From contig JTDE01021153.1 in assembly GCA_014338405.1 (NCBI GenBank), forward strand, positions 1-64,000: a stretch of DNA of 64,000 nucleotides, in the 5' to 3' direction. Position 1 is the first letter of the stretch; each line of letters begins with the position of its first letter. The position numbers and the translations under genes were made by a program. The notes under the pieces are model-generated. The model did no database searches. It was not told where the DNA came from and saw only the letters and a program-made list of their open reading frames with translations. Shown piece by piece: positions 1-9,640 of this stretch. The stretch is from Paragonimus skrjabini miyazakii. Lineage: Eukaryota > Platyhelminthes > Trematoda > Plagiorchiida > Troglotrematidae.

Positions 1-25
1 GGGTTTGTTACCATTACGATTAACA

Positions 26-225
26 CAATGTCCGTGGTTCAAGTCCCGGCAGTGGCAATGATATGCACTACTGACGAGCTCTAATGAGAGCGAAACTCGA
101 GTCTAGTGGTTCTTTTCGAAAGGGGCCGACTGGAAAGTCTGTGGGAATGCGACAGCTGCGATCAACTGTGGGTGATGTTCAATCTATATGGAAATCAAAA
201 TCCCCTACCACTCATCAGTAATCTA
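26..225 (+). mobile_element. tRNA-headed SINE with hammerhead ribozyme, copy A
   Basis: This is a plus-strand copy of a dispersed repeat found at least seven times in the window. It carries a good RNA polymerase III box B (GGTTCAAGTCC, about 35-45), then a hammerhead ribozyme, then a tail that begins TAGTG and contains GGGAATGCGACAGCTG. The box A seen in other copies is missing or degraded here, and the head is cut short near the window edge. The 3' end is placed near the CTCATCAG at about 214-221 by comparison with the other copies, so the boundary is approximate. It is a non-autonomous retroelement and codes for no protein. It lies next to the minus-strand RTE-like LINE relic. Confidence 0.75.
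65..109 (+). ncRNA. Hammerhead ribozyme motif (SINE copy A)
   Basis: All conserved core pieces are present in order. Stem I 5' strand GCACTA is followed by CTGACGA, then stem II GCTCT/AGAGC with loop AATG (five perfect pairs). GAAA follows, then a palindromic stem III (ACTC/GAGT, no loop), the cleavage triplet GTC, and TAGTG pairing back to stem I. Cleavage is predicted between 103 and 104. The sixth stem I pair is lost (G109; other copies have C). A loopless palindromic stem III is typical of small metazoan type I hammerheads that work best as dimers. Activity is inferred, not shown. Confidence 0.8.
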
Positions 226-419
226 ATAAAATTGTCAAACATTCTTGGACATCCGAACTTACCAAGCATCATCCACAACACTTCACGGAATCAAAAGCCT
301 GGGTGAAATCCAGGAAGAGGGCAGAGAGAGGCTCGTTGCATTCGCCACAATTCTAGATTCGTCGGACAACTAACATCAAATCGATCATACTGCTACTCAC
401 CCGGAATCCATACTACTCC

Positions 420-1740
420 TTGAGAAAAGTGGTCTCCAAAACATTCGCATTCAGTCCGTTCAGCAGGATTATTGCAAGTGACTTTCCGGCTCTTCGCAGT
501 TGTTCAGTTGCTCTCCGCACCTATGGCAACTTCGAGAAGAGAGCAAGTGAACATAAGACGTATAGTTACCACAGACTTTACACGATCACCCAACCAATGG
601 TATCATGAGGATATGATAGGCTACCAGTGTGTCTGGACCAGACTTTAATGCTGACCTCTGGCTGGGTGCACGAGGAGATGTATGCACGTCAACCACTGCC
701 TTGGTAGATTAGACGAACTGACCAAACCTCACGGTAAGCGAATCGTAGAACTGCCAGTGCTGTCGGCGATCAGCGTAGCCTTGAATTAGCTCACCTTGCT
801 ACCTCCACCAGTCGTTCTTGATTTGGCGATTTAACGCCGAGTACGCCGAAATGTCGCTCTTTTAGCAACGTTGTCCCGGTTCGTTGTGGATGCGGCAAAC
901 CCTACATTCTTTTCTCTTATCAAATTGAAGATAACCTTATTGTTATCGTCCAAAAAGTCCAGGCGTTCCTCAAACTAGATATCTACCGTCTCGTTGGCTT
1001 CTCCTTAAGAGGTTGTCACACACCCCAGTGGGATAGTTGATACAGGAGCTTCTTTCAGGTGAACGACAAATGTACGTCAAAAAGTAGTCCTCGTCTAGCA
1101 ATTTTCTAATCGTTTGATATACAATTTCTACCGTTTTCTGATAGATTTACAATAAACAGGCTTACAAATATGAATAAAAGATTCGGTTCTGGCCGGCCTA
1201 TGTTCTGTGCCACATTCAGCCACACACATCACTCGCATAATAGGCACTTCACGAATGTTGTGCTATCGCAAGGTGACATAGTCAATCCATTGGTGATGAC
1301 CGTTTTGTGGGTGAGTGCACGTCTTGATGTCGCTCGCACTCAAGTTGAACAGAGTGTTTTTGATAGTCAGCTCGTGAGTAGTACAGGTGGAGTATACGAT
1401 CACCGTCCTCATTGACCTCGCCAATACCGTGAGGTCCGATGACTGTTGGCTACGCTGATGAGTCGCACCTAACTTTCGCGTTGATATGACCCAGAACAAA
1501 CAGTCGGTCACTCTTGGGTGCTGGGCGGATAGTTGTGGACAAATGCTCATGGAATTGGTCCGTTGTATCATCAGTGTGACACACAGTTGACCCATAAACA
1601 CTAAGAAATGTAGTGCTGACCTATACTTCTACCTCGAAGTGGTGGTCGGGTTTGTGCGCTGTTTTGATCCGGCGGGCTATACGGAATAGGATTCCAGTCC
1701 TTCCAGATGCAACCTTGTCAGATAGACCAAAGGGAAGTTG
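420..1740 (-). pseudogene. Decayed RTE-like non-LTR retrotransposon (endonuclease to start of RT)
   Basis: Read on the minus strand, three blocks of a LINE ORF2 are recognisable. The first is an APE-type endonuclease at about 1740-1140, with a stretch like LFVLGHINAKV (the family's 'GDFNA' motif), then VIGPHGIGEVNEDGDR and a C-terminal HPQNGHHQWIDYVTLR. The second is the endonuclease-RT linker at about 1010-650, with LDFLDDNNKVIFNLIREKN and a degenerate QGYADR. The third is the start of the reverse transcriptase at about 600-420, with remnants of the ILLNGLN and 'P-SQCGFR' region. Stops and frameshifts separate the blocks, so it is dead. The catalytic RT palm is absent; the element ends near the SINE at 26-225. 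Assignment to RTE rests on block order and wording of the motifs from memory of the family. Confidence 0.7.
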
Positions 1741-2160
1741 TCAGACGAAAAGCAATTACACTCATGGGGTTGTATGTAGAACTATTGACCGCGAAGGCGT
1801 GCTTAGGTAGCGAGGCACGAACCTATGGGCATACAGCAGAACTATTTCTATAGTTGTCACACTGCTGTATTCCGTATAGGGAAGAATGGGGTTAGAAAAC
1901 GTATGTTCAAACAAAGAACACCCCGATCGCCCAACGGTTGACCATGACCGTCGGCCTATTATCCAATACGGTCGAAAAACATGTGGTATCACCCAAGAGC
2001 CCGATACAACTTCGAGTACATTCACTACACGCAGCAGTGCTCAGAATCAGACAACGATGTATTAGTCACTGCGCCCTCGGGTTAGGCAAGCCCCTCACTG
2101 CCAACTAAGTCAGACTCTTGAGTCATTGGCTCCGGGTGGGGTCTCCCAAGAAAACCCTGT
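1740..2160 (-). repeat. Left arm of a ~410-bp inverted repeat
   Basis: This sequence recurs in reverse complement at about 6846-7256. Shared anchors include ACGGTTGACC, CACTCATGGGG and GCCCCTCACTGCCAACT, and the match can be followed along most of the length with substitutions and small indels. The arm lies directly upstream, in minus-strand sense, of the RTE-like endonuclease relic. It may therefore be that LINE's 5' region (5' UTR or ORF1). The minus-strand frame 2025-1762 in it has no recognisable domain. Confidence 0.6.
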
Positions 2161-2246
2161 ATCTTTCTGTGTCGCAGGTCAGACTTTTGAGTCAGAGACT
2201 CAGGGTGGGATCCCTCAAGTCAACTCCCTTCCGTGACATAAACGAC
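2109..2246 (+). repeat. Imperfect 69-bp tandem duplication
   Basis: Two units start at 2109 and 2178 with GTCAGACTCTTGAGTCA and GTCAGACTTTTGAGTCA. They share GGGTGGG and TCAAGT/TCCCAAG blocks further along. The right inverted-repeat arm carries only one such unit (near 6870), so the duplication happened locally. Confidence 0.6.
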
Positions 2247-2374
2247 CGGGAAGTAACAGAAGCTATCGTTCTCCCGACATTGATATTACTAATCCAAAGC
2301 CACTTCCTCCTACTATTTCACCCCCAAGCCTTCTGCCTTCCATGTGCCTTCGGACGATAATTGTTTTCTGAGGC

Positions 2375-3025
2375 CAAGACAACTGGTAAACGTTGGCGCC
2401 TTCAATGTCCCCACTATCCACTATCGGCCAGTAAGCTGCCCTGTCTAGTACTCTCTCAAGTCCGAAACGTGATGTGTGCTGTGTGTCAGAGGCGCGGGTC
2501 TACGATTCTAGAACTGTTATCCACTTGAGTTCACTTCTAGACAGCTGTCGACCCAAGCGCTTCTCTCTCAGGGTATCTGGTTATGGCGGAGCTGAATCTC
2601 GTGGTCACACTGGAATGGGAATCGCACTGAGTTCTAGAGCAGAACAATATTCGTTCAATTGGATCCCAGTAAACAGTCGCTTGTGCGCTGTCAGAGTCAA
2701 AACATCGGTTAAAACCTTTGAACTCCCGCCAGGCTATCTCCTGCTTCCAGACAAAGTGAATCAACTTCAGACTCATCACCTAGGTTAAAGTATAGCAAGG
2801 CAAGTTAGAAAAACGTTGCGCGTTCAGTAGATCGTGATATTCCCCAACGGATAACTGTTCGGATGTTACCAAAGATGCGCTATATGACGCCCTCGTTGAT
2901 CTTCCGTGGCAGACTAAACACGCAGACATCATCATACTAGCAGGCGATATCAATGCTCAGTTTAGTCGTCTTTCTTCAGAAGAGAATCGACTGGGGCGGG
3001 ATGTTACGGAGTCAATTTTTTCATC
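2375..3025 (+). pseudogene. LINE endonuclease domain relic (5' half of a split LINE)
   Basis: The plus strand shows the APE-type endonuclease of a trematode non-LTR retrotransposon. It opens with VNVGAFNV at about 2388, followed by CCVSEARVYDSRTVIHLSS, LRVSGYGGAESRGHTGMG, IALSSRAEQ and WIPVNSRLCAVRV. After a frameshift comes ILAGDINAQFSRLSSEEN at about 2935-2990, the metal-binding 'GDxNA' block. Several frame changes and stops make it non-functional. The matching reverse transcriptase resumes at 4295, so the element was interrupted by the Gypsy fragment that follows. Confidence 0.75.
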
Positions 3026-3179
3026 CAAAACCGCCTCCGTCCTCAAGAAGAACGATTGCTCCAATCAGAGTTAGCGTAACTGTCCAGAACGGCCAGGAGG
3101 TAACCTTGGTTCTTTTTTACTTATCTGACCCTCATTCCGCTATGCTCAATTGTGGCTCAGTTATTCTAACTATTTTTTT

Positions 3180-3887
3180 CGGTAACTGTCCTTCGATTTT
3201 CTGATTCGAGAATGCTTTTGAGTCATTATGCACCATATAACCACCTTGTATTTTTTCACCTTGTCGCACACGATTTTCGGACGGAATAAAGCGGTTTTTC
3301 GCACGCGTCTTGTGGTTTGTCTTGGGTGCAAATCACGCGGATAATTGCGGTTGTTTCGGAACCGAGATTTTCCCTGTTAATTATTACCCGGAAGAGAATC
3401 CCATTTTTGCCAAGCGCATTACTATATCGAGGACGAACCAGCTTATATTTTTGAGGGTTCGTAGCAATTGTCGACGGAGGAACTCACGATGTAACTGACG
3501 TTCGAGCACATGCAAACCCTTCTTCAACAGCAGCAGAAACATTTCGAGCAAGTGCAGTTAAAACTGATTAAAACACTGACGCAGAAACCGACAACAGGAG
3601 TCAACGAATCATTCAAACCTGCAGCAGAATCTCCGATCAACTCAATCAGTGAGTTCCATTTTTATCCTGTAATTGGCACCACGTCCGAGTCTTGGTTCAG
3701 ACAGTATGAAGGTGTCTTTAAGGTAGAACTGTCAGACGCCGGCAATGCTCGGAAGGTTAGGCTGCTGCTCCGTAAACTGGGTACCTCAGAACACGAACGG
3801 TACAACAACGTTATCTGGCAGAAGAACGATCAAATGAGATGGAAAGAGTCTTTCTATCTGGGAATAGCAGAAGGCTTTGTTCCCTGA
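3180..3887 (+). mobile_element. Ty3/Gypsy LTR-like leader and gag fragment inserted in the LINE
   Basis: The 3510-3887 frame encodes a gag-like N-terminus. It has a glutamine-rich start (LLQQQQKHFEQVQLKLIK), then NSISEFHFYP, SWFRQYEGVF and ARKVRLLLRKLGTSEHERY. This is the layout of flatworm Gypsy gag proteins, where a Q-rich coil precedes the capsid-like domain. Upstream, 3180-3490 is AT-rich with a GAATAAAG polyadenylation-like site near 3285, consistent with a 3' LTR edge and leader. The gag is truncated after about 125 residues and no protease or RT follows. The LTR limits are uncertain because no second LTR copy was found. Confidence 0.6.
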
Positions 3888-4294
3888 TTCGTGTTTGTAC
3901 TGGTGATCGAGTCGGTGTAAGTGACTGTAATACTCGGAATTAGGGACTTCGAATAGCCCTAGAAATCATACTCGAATTGAAACCTCCCACGAAAGTAATG
4001 AGGAGAAGACCTCGTACTTGTTGCAGTAAGCAGTTCCTATTCGTGAGGCAAGAAGCCGAATTTATGAGTGTACAACAGTGTTAAAGAAATCATAGTCACT
4101 TATTGGCTGATCATATGGTCACATACATAGTCACAAACTAAACGTCAATTGGTGCCATACGGAACAAAGAAATAAGCGAATAACAGAAGGCGTAACATTG
4201 AGACGGGTTGTCCAATCCTGATGCAGTATCTTCAACGCGAGGCTTGGGTTGGTCTCTTGTTAGAACTCCTATTGTGTCGTGGTTTAGATAAGCG
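3888..4294. other. Unassigned segment between gag fragment and LINE RT
   Basis: No coding motif, repeat copy or RNA signal is recognised. It is probably decayed retrotransposon DNA because both flanks are. Confidence 0.4.
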
Positions 4295-6130
4295 GTGAAT
4301 CGAGTAGATTTTCATCACAGTGACACCATATGTGAAAAAGATGGTTCACTTATCACCGATCAAATGTGCCGACTTGACAGGTATGCTGAACATTCTGAAG
4401 AACAGCTCAGCTGGTTCAACCATCGGCATTGTTATGGGCAGCCGACGATCGTGGTCTTTTTACACCTGAAAGCTGCTTTCGATTCAGTTGTTCGTAGCGG
4501 TCTCTGGAACTGTCTTCTTCGCAAGGGAAAGTGCGATCGAGGAGTCCAGTGAGCTTAATGTTGCGCTTGCCGCTGGAGTATGCAGATGACAGTGTTTTAC
4601 TTAGCTCCTACCCGAAGACATGCAAACCATGCTGAACAGTGTGAGTGATCGGGATGGTTTTTATGGAATGCACCTCGCATTGTCAAAGTGCGAAATACTG
4701 ATTAAAGACTGGAACAATCCCACCCTTACCTTCTTAACGGCTGGCAGTAAACCTGGAACTATGGACACCTTCACATACTAGGATAGCCTCATCTGGTAAG
4801 CTTGTACTATTGCCGACGAGACAGCAGATAGGACAGCAAAGGCACGAGTTACCTTTGCCAGTTTGCGTCATTTGTGACGTCGGAAGACGTTCAGTTGTCG
4901 GAAACCTAGCCTGTTCGCAAGGGAGATATCAACAGGCTCGCTGTCTTCAACCGTTGTTGTCTCCGCCAGTTAGCCTACCTCAGTTGGACTGATGGTGTGA
5001 GCAACATGGCTGTTCGCCAGTGCGTATTCCGGAACGCTCGGGAGGCCCGATCTAGTGGTCAACTGATCACTTTGCACAGTCTGTGTGGGTTAGATTATGT
5101 AATCCGTACGCCAGCTGAACATTTGCGGTACCGGGAATTATATGTTGAGAAGTGAAGTGGTGTGAGCTATAGATAAATAACTACGGCGTAATACTAACCA
5201 CACAGAACAAAGAAGGTTACACAGTTGAGTATTCAGGTGTATAATACGAATAGGCATAGACAAAGAAATGACTAAAACTAGACAAGCCAGTAGACTTGAG
5301 TAAAATACATGATAATATCCCGGTTGACAACAGTGTGGATATCAATATGTAGGTGTATGTTATGTGTCACCAGTGTTGCAGGGACAAGATTAAGTGGATG
5401 CGATGCGCAGCCGTACAGTTGTGGCATAGCTCACATCCTCGTGTCCGTTGGCTTTGCGAATTGCTGACTTGCCCACCGTCCGAGATGTGGCGTCAGAAGT
5501 TGTCTGTTTGTTTAGCCACATGCCTGTAAGTCAACGCGCATGGAGTTGGCTCAGTCGATGCGCGCGCGTGTGCGTACATGTTGCCTCGGCACTTGCAGTG
5601 CTGAGGGAAAAAGGTTTACTGTCTGTCTGGTGGGTGAAGGTGAAAATCGCCTAGCGGAGCCTGTGGGCGCAGATTAGGCAGGGACTGTCGAATCACGCGC
5701 TGGCCAGTGGAGCGGAAGATGTGTCTGTGATCTTGAGAACAGGCCAGTTAACATGTGGTCTCCTGAGCTGATGTGGGGCGAATGGATAGCTAAGAGTGAG
5801 CCATCTGATTTAGCGCAGGGTAGTAAACCGTTACCCTTGGTCGAAACCATGTGGGTAGGTGACGCTTACTTGGATGGGATCCTCGTGATCACTGGAATCG
5901 CTGTTTGGACGCGCTATCCGAGATGGCGACGAGGCCCAGTCAACGGCGTTCATGCATATACACCACTTAGTCTCAGTTTACTCATGTTTAACCTTTTCGT
6001 TAAAGTTTTCTTCTAAGATATTCCACGTCACTGTTGGGGTAAGCGGCGGTGTAAGCCACAGTACCTTCTGGTAAGCCTCATGGCTGCTGTTGTTGTTGAT
6101 GATACTGATGAAAAAGAAATGTGACACACC
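4295..6130 (+). pseudogene. LINE reverse transcriptase and 3' end (3' half of the split LINE)
   Basis: This continues the endonuclease relic at 2375-3025. Motif order is intact though frames shift. PTIVVFLHLKAAFDSV is at about 4440-4487 (RT motif with the first aspartate), the catalytic YADD at 4579-4590, and ALSKCEILIKDW just after it. The C-terminal block WCEQ..VSNMAVRQCVF, LITLHSLCGLDYVIRTPAE lies at about 4985-5125 and corresponds to the family's 'NLHRLRWLGHVLRMP'. The very C-terminal EMATRPSQRRSCIY block lies at about 5921-5965. A 3' UTR with short GTT/GAT repeats ends near 6130. In-frame stops make it inactive. I call it RTE/CR1-type without a firm clade. Confidence 0.7.
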
Positions 6131-6266
6131 TACCTCGATCAATTCGCAGACGCATCGATAGGATTCGAGGACTGCTGTTGTGCTATTCGCCTATGATCAA
6201 AGGATTGATGCAGCTGGCGACTGCGAAAAAGATACCATGCTCCAGAGTGTAGCTACTATAATAATT
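6131..6266. other. Short unassigned spacer
   Basis: Nothing recognisable lies between the LINE 3' tail and the next dispersed repeat. Confidence 0.3.
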
Positions 6267-6481
6267 AATATTTTTGATAGTTGAGTTCAATTATACATTT
6301 TTGATGAGTTTGGTTTTTTCCTACTTTTGTTTTAGTCAAGTTATTCGTTTTGTAATATCTATCCCAGGGCTAAAACACAACTCGCTCCGTGCATCGCTAG
6401 CTTGACGTGATTTTTATGTACCCTCTATTTTCCGGGATCGATGCCAATACACGGAGGGTCAACGCGCTGAATCCTCGTTTT
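6267..6481 (+). repeat. Dispersed repeat (copy 1 of 2)
   Basis: A clear reverse-complement match is found at about 33547-33761. Shared anchors are ACATTTTTGATGA, AACACAACTCGCTCCG and CGATACCAATA/CGATGCCAATA. The AT-rich start, the TATTTTCC and the boundary behaviour suggest a piece of an LTR or LINE UTR. No coding potential was recognised. Confidence 0.65.
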
Positions 6482-6845
6482 TCCTTGTCACTTGGTATAT
6501 AATAATGAGTATTGATTTGTTATTATTCCGTTGGACTTGTTCCAACATGAGCACCATCAGCCGGGTGACCCATCCAGTAGAATGTGGACCCAGCAGCTAT
6601 TCCTCGGAGCTTACTATAATCTTTATGCCTCGTCTCACTCAAGGCGGCCCGGTCCCCTGGCGACTAGCCTCGGACATCGTTCTGATCGCCCTGTGCATGC
6701 CTTAGGCTGGTATACGGGACTTGCGAATGATTCTCTGGTTCAATAGTTTGACCTATGTGACGAACGGAATTGGTGTTATCTTGGCGAACCTCATCTGGAA
6801 CTCCTGAATCAAACGCCTAACCCGCAAGGCAACGTGAATAACGGT
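6482..6845. other. Unassigned stretch
   Basis: Two overlapping open frames (6505-6705 and 6531-6746) show no recognised domain. They may belong to the neighbouring dispersed repeat or LINE. Confidence 0.3.
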
Positions 6846-7256
6846 ATTTCTGGGGACCATACCCTGAGCCAATGACTCAAAAGTCTTACTCAGTTGGCAG
6901 TGAGGGGCAAACCCAACTCCAAGGCGCACTGATTATGACGTTGACAACTCATTCTGATTACGGCTGTCAGCAGTAGATGTAATGTAATCTTCATCAAGCC
7001 TATGAGAGTCTGTGGGGGTTTTTCCACCATACGGGGTAGTACGCAGGCTGTCACGGTCAACCGTAGGGCTACCGGAGCCCTTTTTGCTTGAGGGTGTATT
7101 TACTAATCCCCTCCTTCCTGATTCGAAAGAGCCCGGGACTGCAGCTGTAAATATATTTCCGCTGCGTTCTCGTGGATCCGTGTCCCATTACCCAAACACG
7201 CACAGGCAGTCAGTAGTACGACGTATCGCCCCATGAGAGTGACTGTTTTCGTCTGA
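6846..7256 (+). repeat. Right arm of the ~410-bp inverted repeat
   Basis: This is the reverse complement of 1740-2160. Anchors in this orientation are AGTTGGCAGTGAGGGGC, GGTCAACCGT and CCCCATGAGAGTG. It contains one unit of the motif that is tandemly doubled in the left arm. The two arms face each other around the plus-strand LINE and Gypsy fragment, so they are probably two independent insertions of the same LINE 5' region. Confidence 0.6.
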
Positions 7257-8702
7257 TTATTCCGCACAGCTCTGTTATGGATGTATCCGGACAGACTGAA
7301 GTCCTAGTCACTACAGCCCATCACCACGCCAGGTTAACAGAAAGGGTCCGGATATGAATACACGTACCCACATACACGCTTGTGTTGAATCCCATGCACA
7401 GCAGCCGTTCATCACTCACCGAGCTCCTCGGAAGTTGGCTTGTTCAAGAGGCGATTTCTTTGTGTTCGGCAGACTGTTTGATTCTGATCACTGAACTTAA
7501 CCACTCAGTTATACCGCTCTTTAAAGGCCATCCTGTACACAACAATTATGTCTTCTAATACATCATTTCGTGTAGACAAGTTGCCTTTCTAATGAGTTCG
7601 GTAATCAAAAGAAACTCTAGGATGTGTCGTTCTTCTCTCACATGGAATCTCCCACTGTTGAGTTTTTTAATCTTTCATCTATTATTTACTTGGTGTCCAG
7701 ATTATTGTTATGTGCAAAGTGTATTCGAAAGCATCATACTGCAGCCTTAAGAAGTCAGCTGGTTTGCATGGTCAACTCGTCAAGTTCAGCGACTCCACAC
7801 CATCTGCTTTGACTGCATACTTTCCCGACACCCTTGAAATAAATAGAATTGTCTTATCCACCGACGCACAACTAAAAATATTACATTACCGGCTTAGCTG
7901 ATGGGCTTACATTTGGGAAAAGGGTTTGGTTCCCGTATTCAGAAGACAGAAATCGTTCTCACAAATTTGGGTGGATCACGTTCAAGCCTTCATCTCATAA
8001 AGCAAACACAGACATTAAAATCGCCACTCAAGTAACATATTTACAAGCTATCACCGTTGTGAGATCAAGCCTTCTCGGACCATGAAGAACTTACGTTGTG
8101 GGTAATTAAGAAGATCCAGTGAAACCACGTGAAACACCGAGATATATTGACGTCCGCAGGCAGACACCGATAAGTCTGACTCCATGAACAAGTACCAGAC
8201 TTTCTGGTGATAGCTTGTTTTCCCAAACCTTGCTATACCAAGATCCGTCAAGTTATCGTCAGAACCTTTGTGCTATGCCTTTCCGGTTTGACTATTCACA
8301 CACGTAAGCGCTAGTTGTACTAAAGCTTTCTTTTCGAAGTCAGGCTATGCATAGTTACTGACTCAAGTGACTCAGTAGCAGCACGAACTATGAACTGGTG
8401 GAAACGGAACAACACGCTTTAGTCATTTCTAGAGCTCCGTAAGTCATCAACTTTTTCTTCAGACTTGTCGTGGCTTTGTAATAATAAATACAGTGATTTT
8501 CATGTTCTTTTGCTAACCTAGAGATGCTGGGCTTAATCTGTAGTTAAATGACCACTGAAGGTGTACCAACCAGTATGCAATCGTGCTGTTACACAGCTAC
8601 ATGCACAGCGGACGTTGCAAAGCACTTTAGTATTTTCTATATACTTCAGCATATAATCCCTCATTACTGTAAGATATCTGAACGATCTTCACAATAAACT
8701 AG
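7257..8702. other. Stretch without recognised gene
   Basis: Open frames at 7624-7812, 7710-7901 and 8251-8051 (minus) carry no motif I recognise. The 7710-7901 frame (ending QLKILHYRLS) has protein-like composition but no splice-site or homology support. No RNA gene was seen. Confidence 0.35.
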
Positions 8703-9035
8703 TGTTGTGAGCCAAGAACGCGGATGGTGCAACGGTTATTTAGGAAACCAACACGGGTTAAGTGTTCAAACAGGACAAGAAACACAAACACTCATCTGCA
8801 TATGGCAATCGTCCCAGGAGGCCCCGGGTGCCACAGACGCTAATGTTCATCCCATTTGTGTGGCCAGAACTATTCCATGACACATTGCACTGTTGTGTTG
8901 ATGTGATGTTTCATCCCAGGGTTTACCTGCGGCCACTTTGACCGCAAAATCCGGGCTGTTGCCGTATTACTGAATAGTGGAGGTGTGAGTAGTATGGGGG
9001 GATCGCTCGTCCTCACTACACTAGGACTTACAGTT
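8703..9035 (+). repeat. Dispersed ~330-bp repeat (copy 1 of 2)
   Basis: It matches 61786-62200 in the same orientation. Both start with CCAAGAACGCGGATGG and share GGGTTAAG, CACTCAT, GCCGCAGACG/GCCACAGACG, CTACTGAATAG and GGATCGCTCG/CGATCGCTCA. No tRNA promoter boxes or coding motif were recognised, so the class is unknown. Confidence 0.65.
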
Positions 9036-9350
9036 ACTCAGCAGTATTCTTTCTTCAGGTAATATAAATAATTCTGGAGTACTAATATTGTTCTTCATCC
9101 GATTTCAGCATTAACGGCAATCTTATGCCTATTTCGATGACATCAACAAAGCGATATTGCATTAATCACAGCGTCTCATTAATATCCACCAAATTTCATG
9201 TACTTGATTTCCTCGCTGCTGAGAAAGAAATGCTTTTTCTCTCTTCAGACGTGTTTTATGTTGGGTAAAGTATCTTGCTACATTCGCACGTATGGTGTAC
9301 TTAACAATTTTTTTAATATCTCTTACAGTTTTAGTGCTTTATAACGTTAG

Positions 9351-9640
9351 TTGTCACGACACAAACGTGCCACCAAGTTTACGCTACGGTCTCTGCTCGA
9401 TTATGGCTTATTCTTCCTTCATTACACCTATACCAAATTGCACTTTTTGGTGGATACTGCATCACATGTAATCACGCATTCGCCTTATGCAACTCAGCCG
9501 CTCAAGCGACGAGATCAAGCGAACGCACTGTATGTCAGCTCGCACCTTGACTAACATAGAGATTCTCTTCTGTTACTTACTTTCGGCCTACCGATAAATG
9601 CTGTAAAACATATCAGCCCAATCGGTTATGTATGATCTGT
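9351..9640 (+). pseudogene. Ty3/Gypsy protease relic
   Basis: The frame at 9351-9554 contains FLVDTASHV with the catalytic-site position at 9453-9461. Flatworm Gypsy proteases have DTG or DTGA here, so glycine has changed to alanine. It is followed by QPLKRRDQANALYVSS and, after a stop, LLLLTFGLPINAV. This order (FLVDTG, then a basic 'RRDRA' segment, then 'LGL') is that of the retropepsin domain of trematode Gypsy Pol. Only about 95 codons remain, with an in-frame stop, so it is dead. No RT follows it within 1 kb. Confidence 0.55.

Noticed and set aside
1454..1480. CTGATGAG near 1455 as a possible hammerhead
   Set aside because: No GAAA follows at a usable distance; the site lies in the LINE endonuclease relic.
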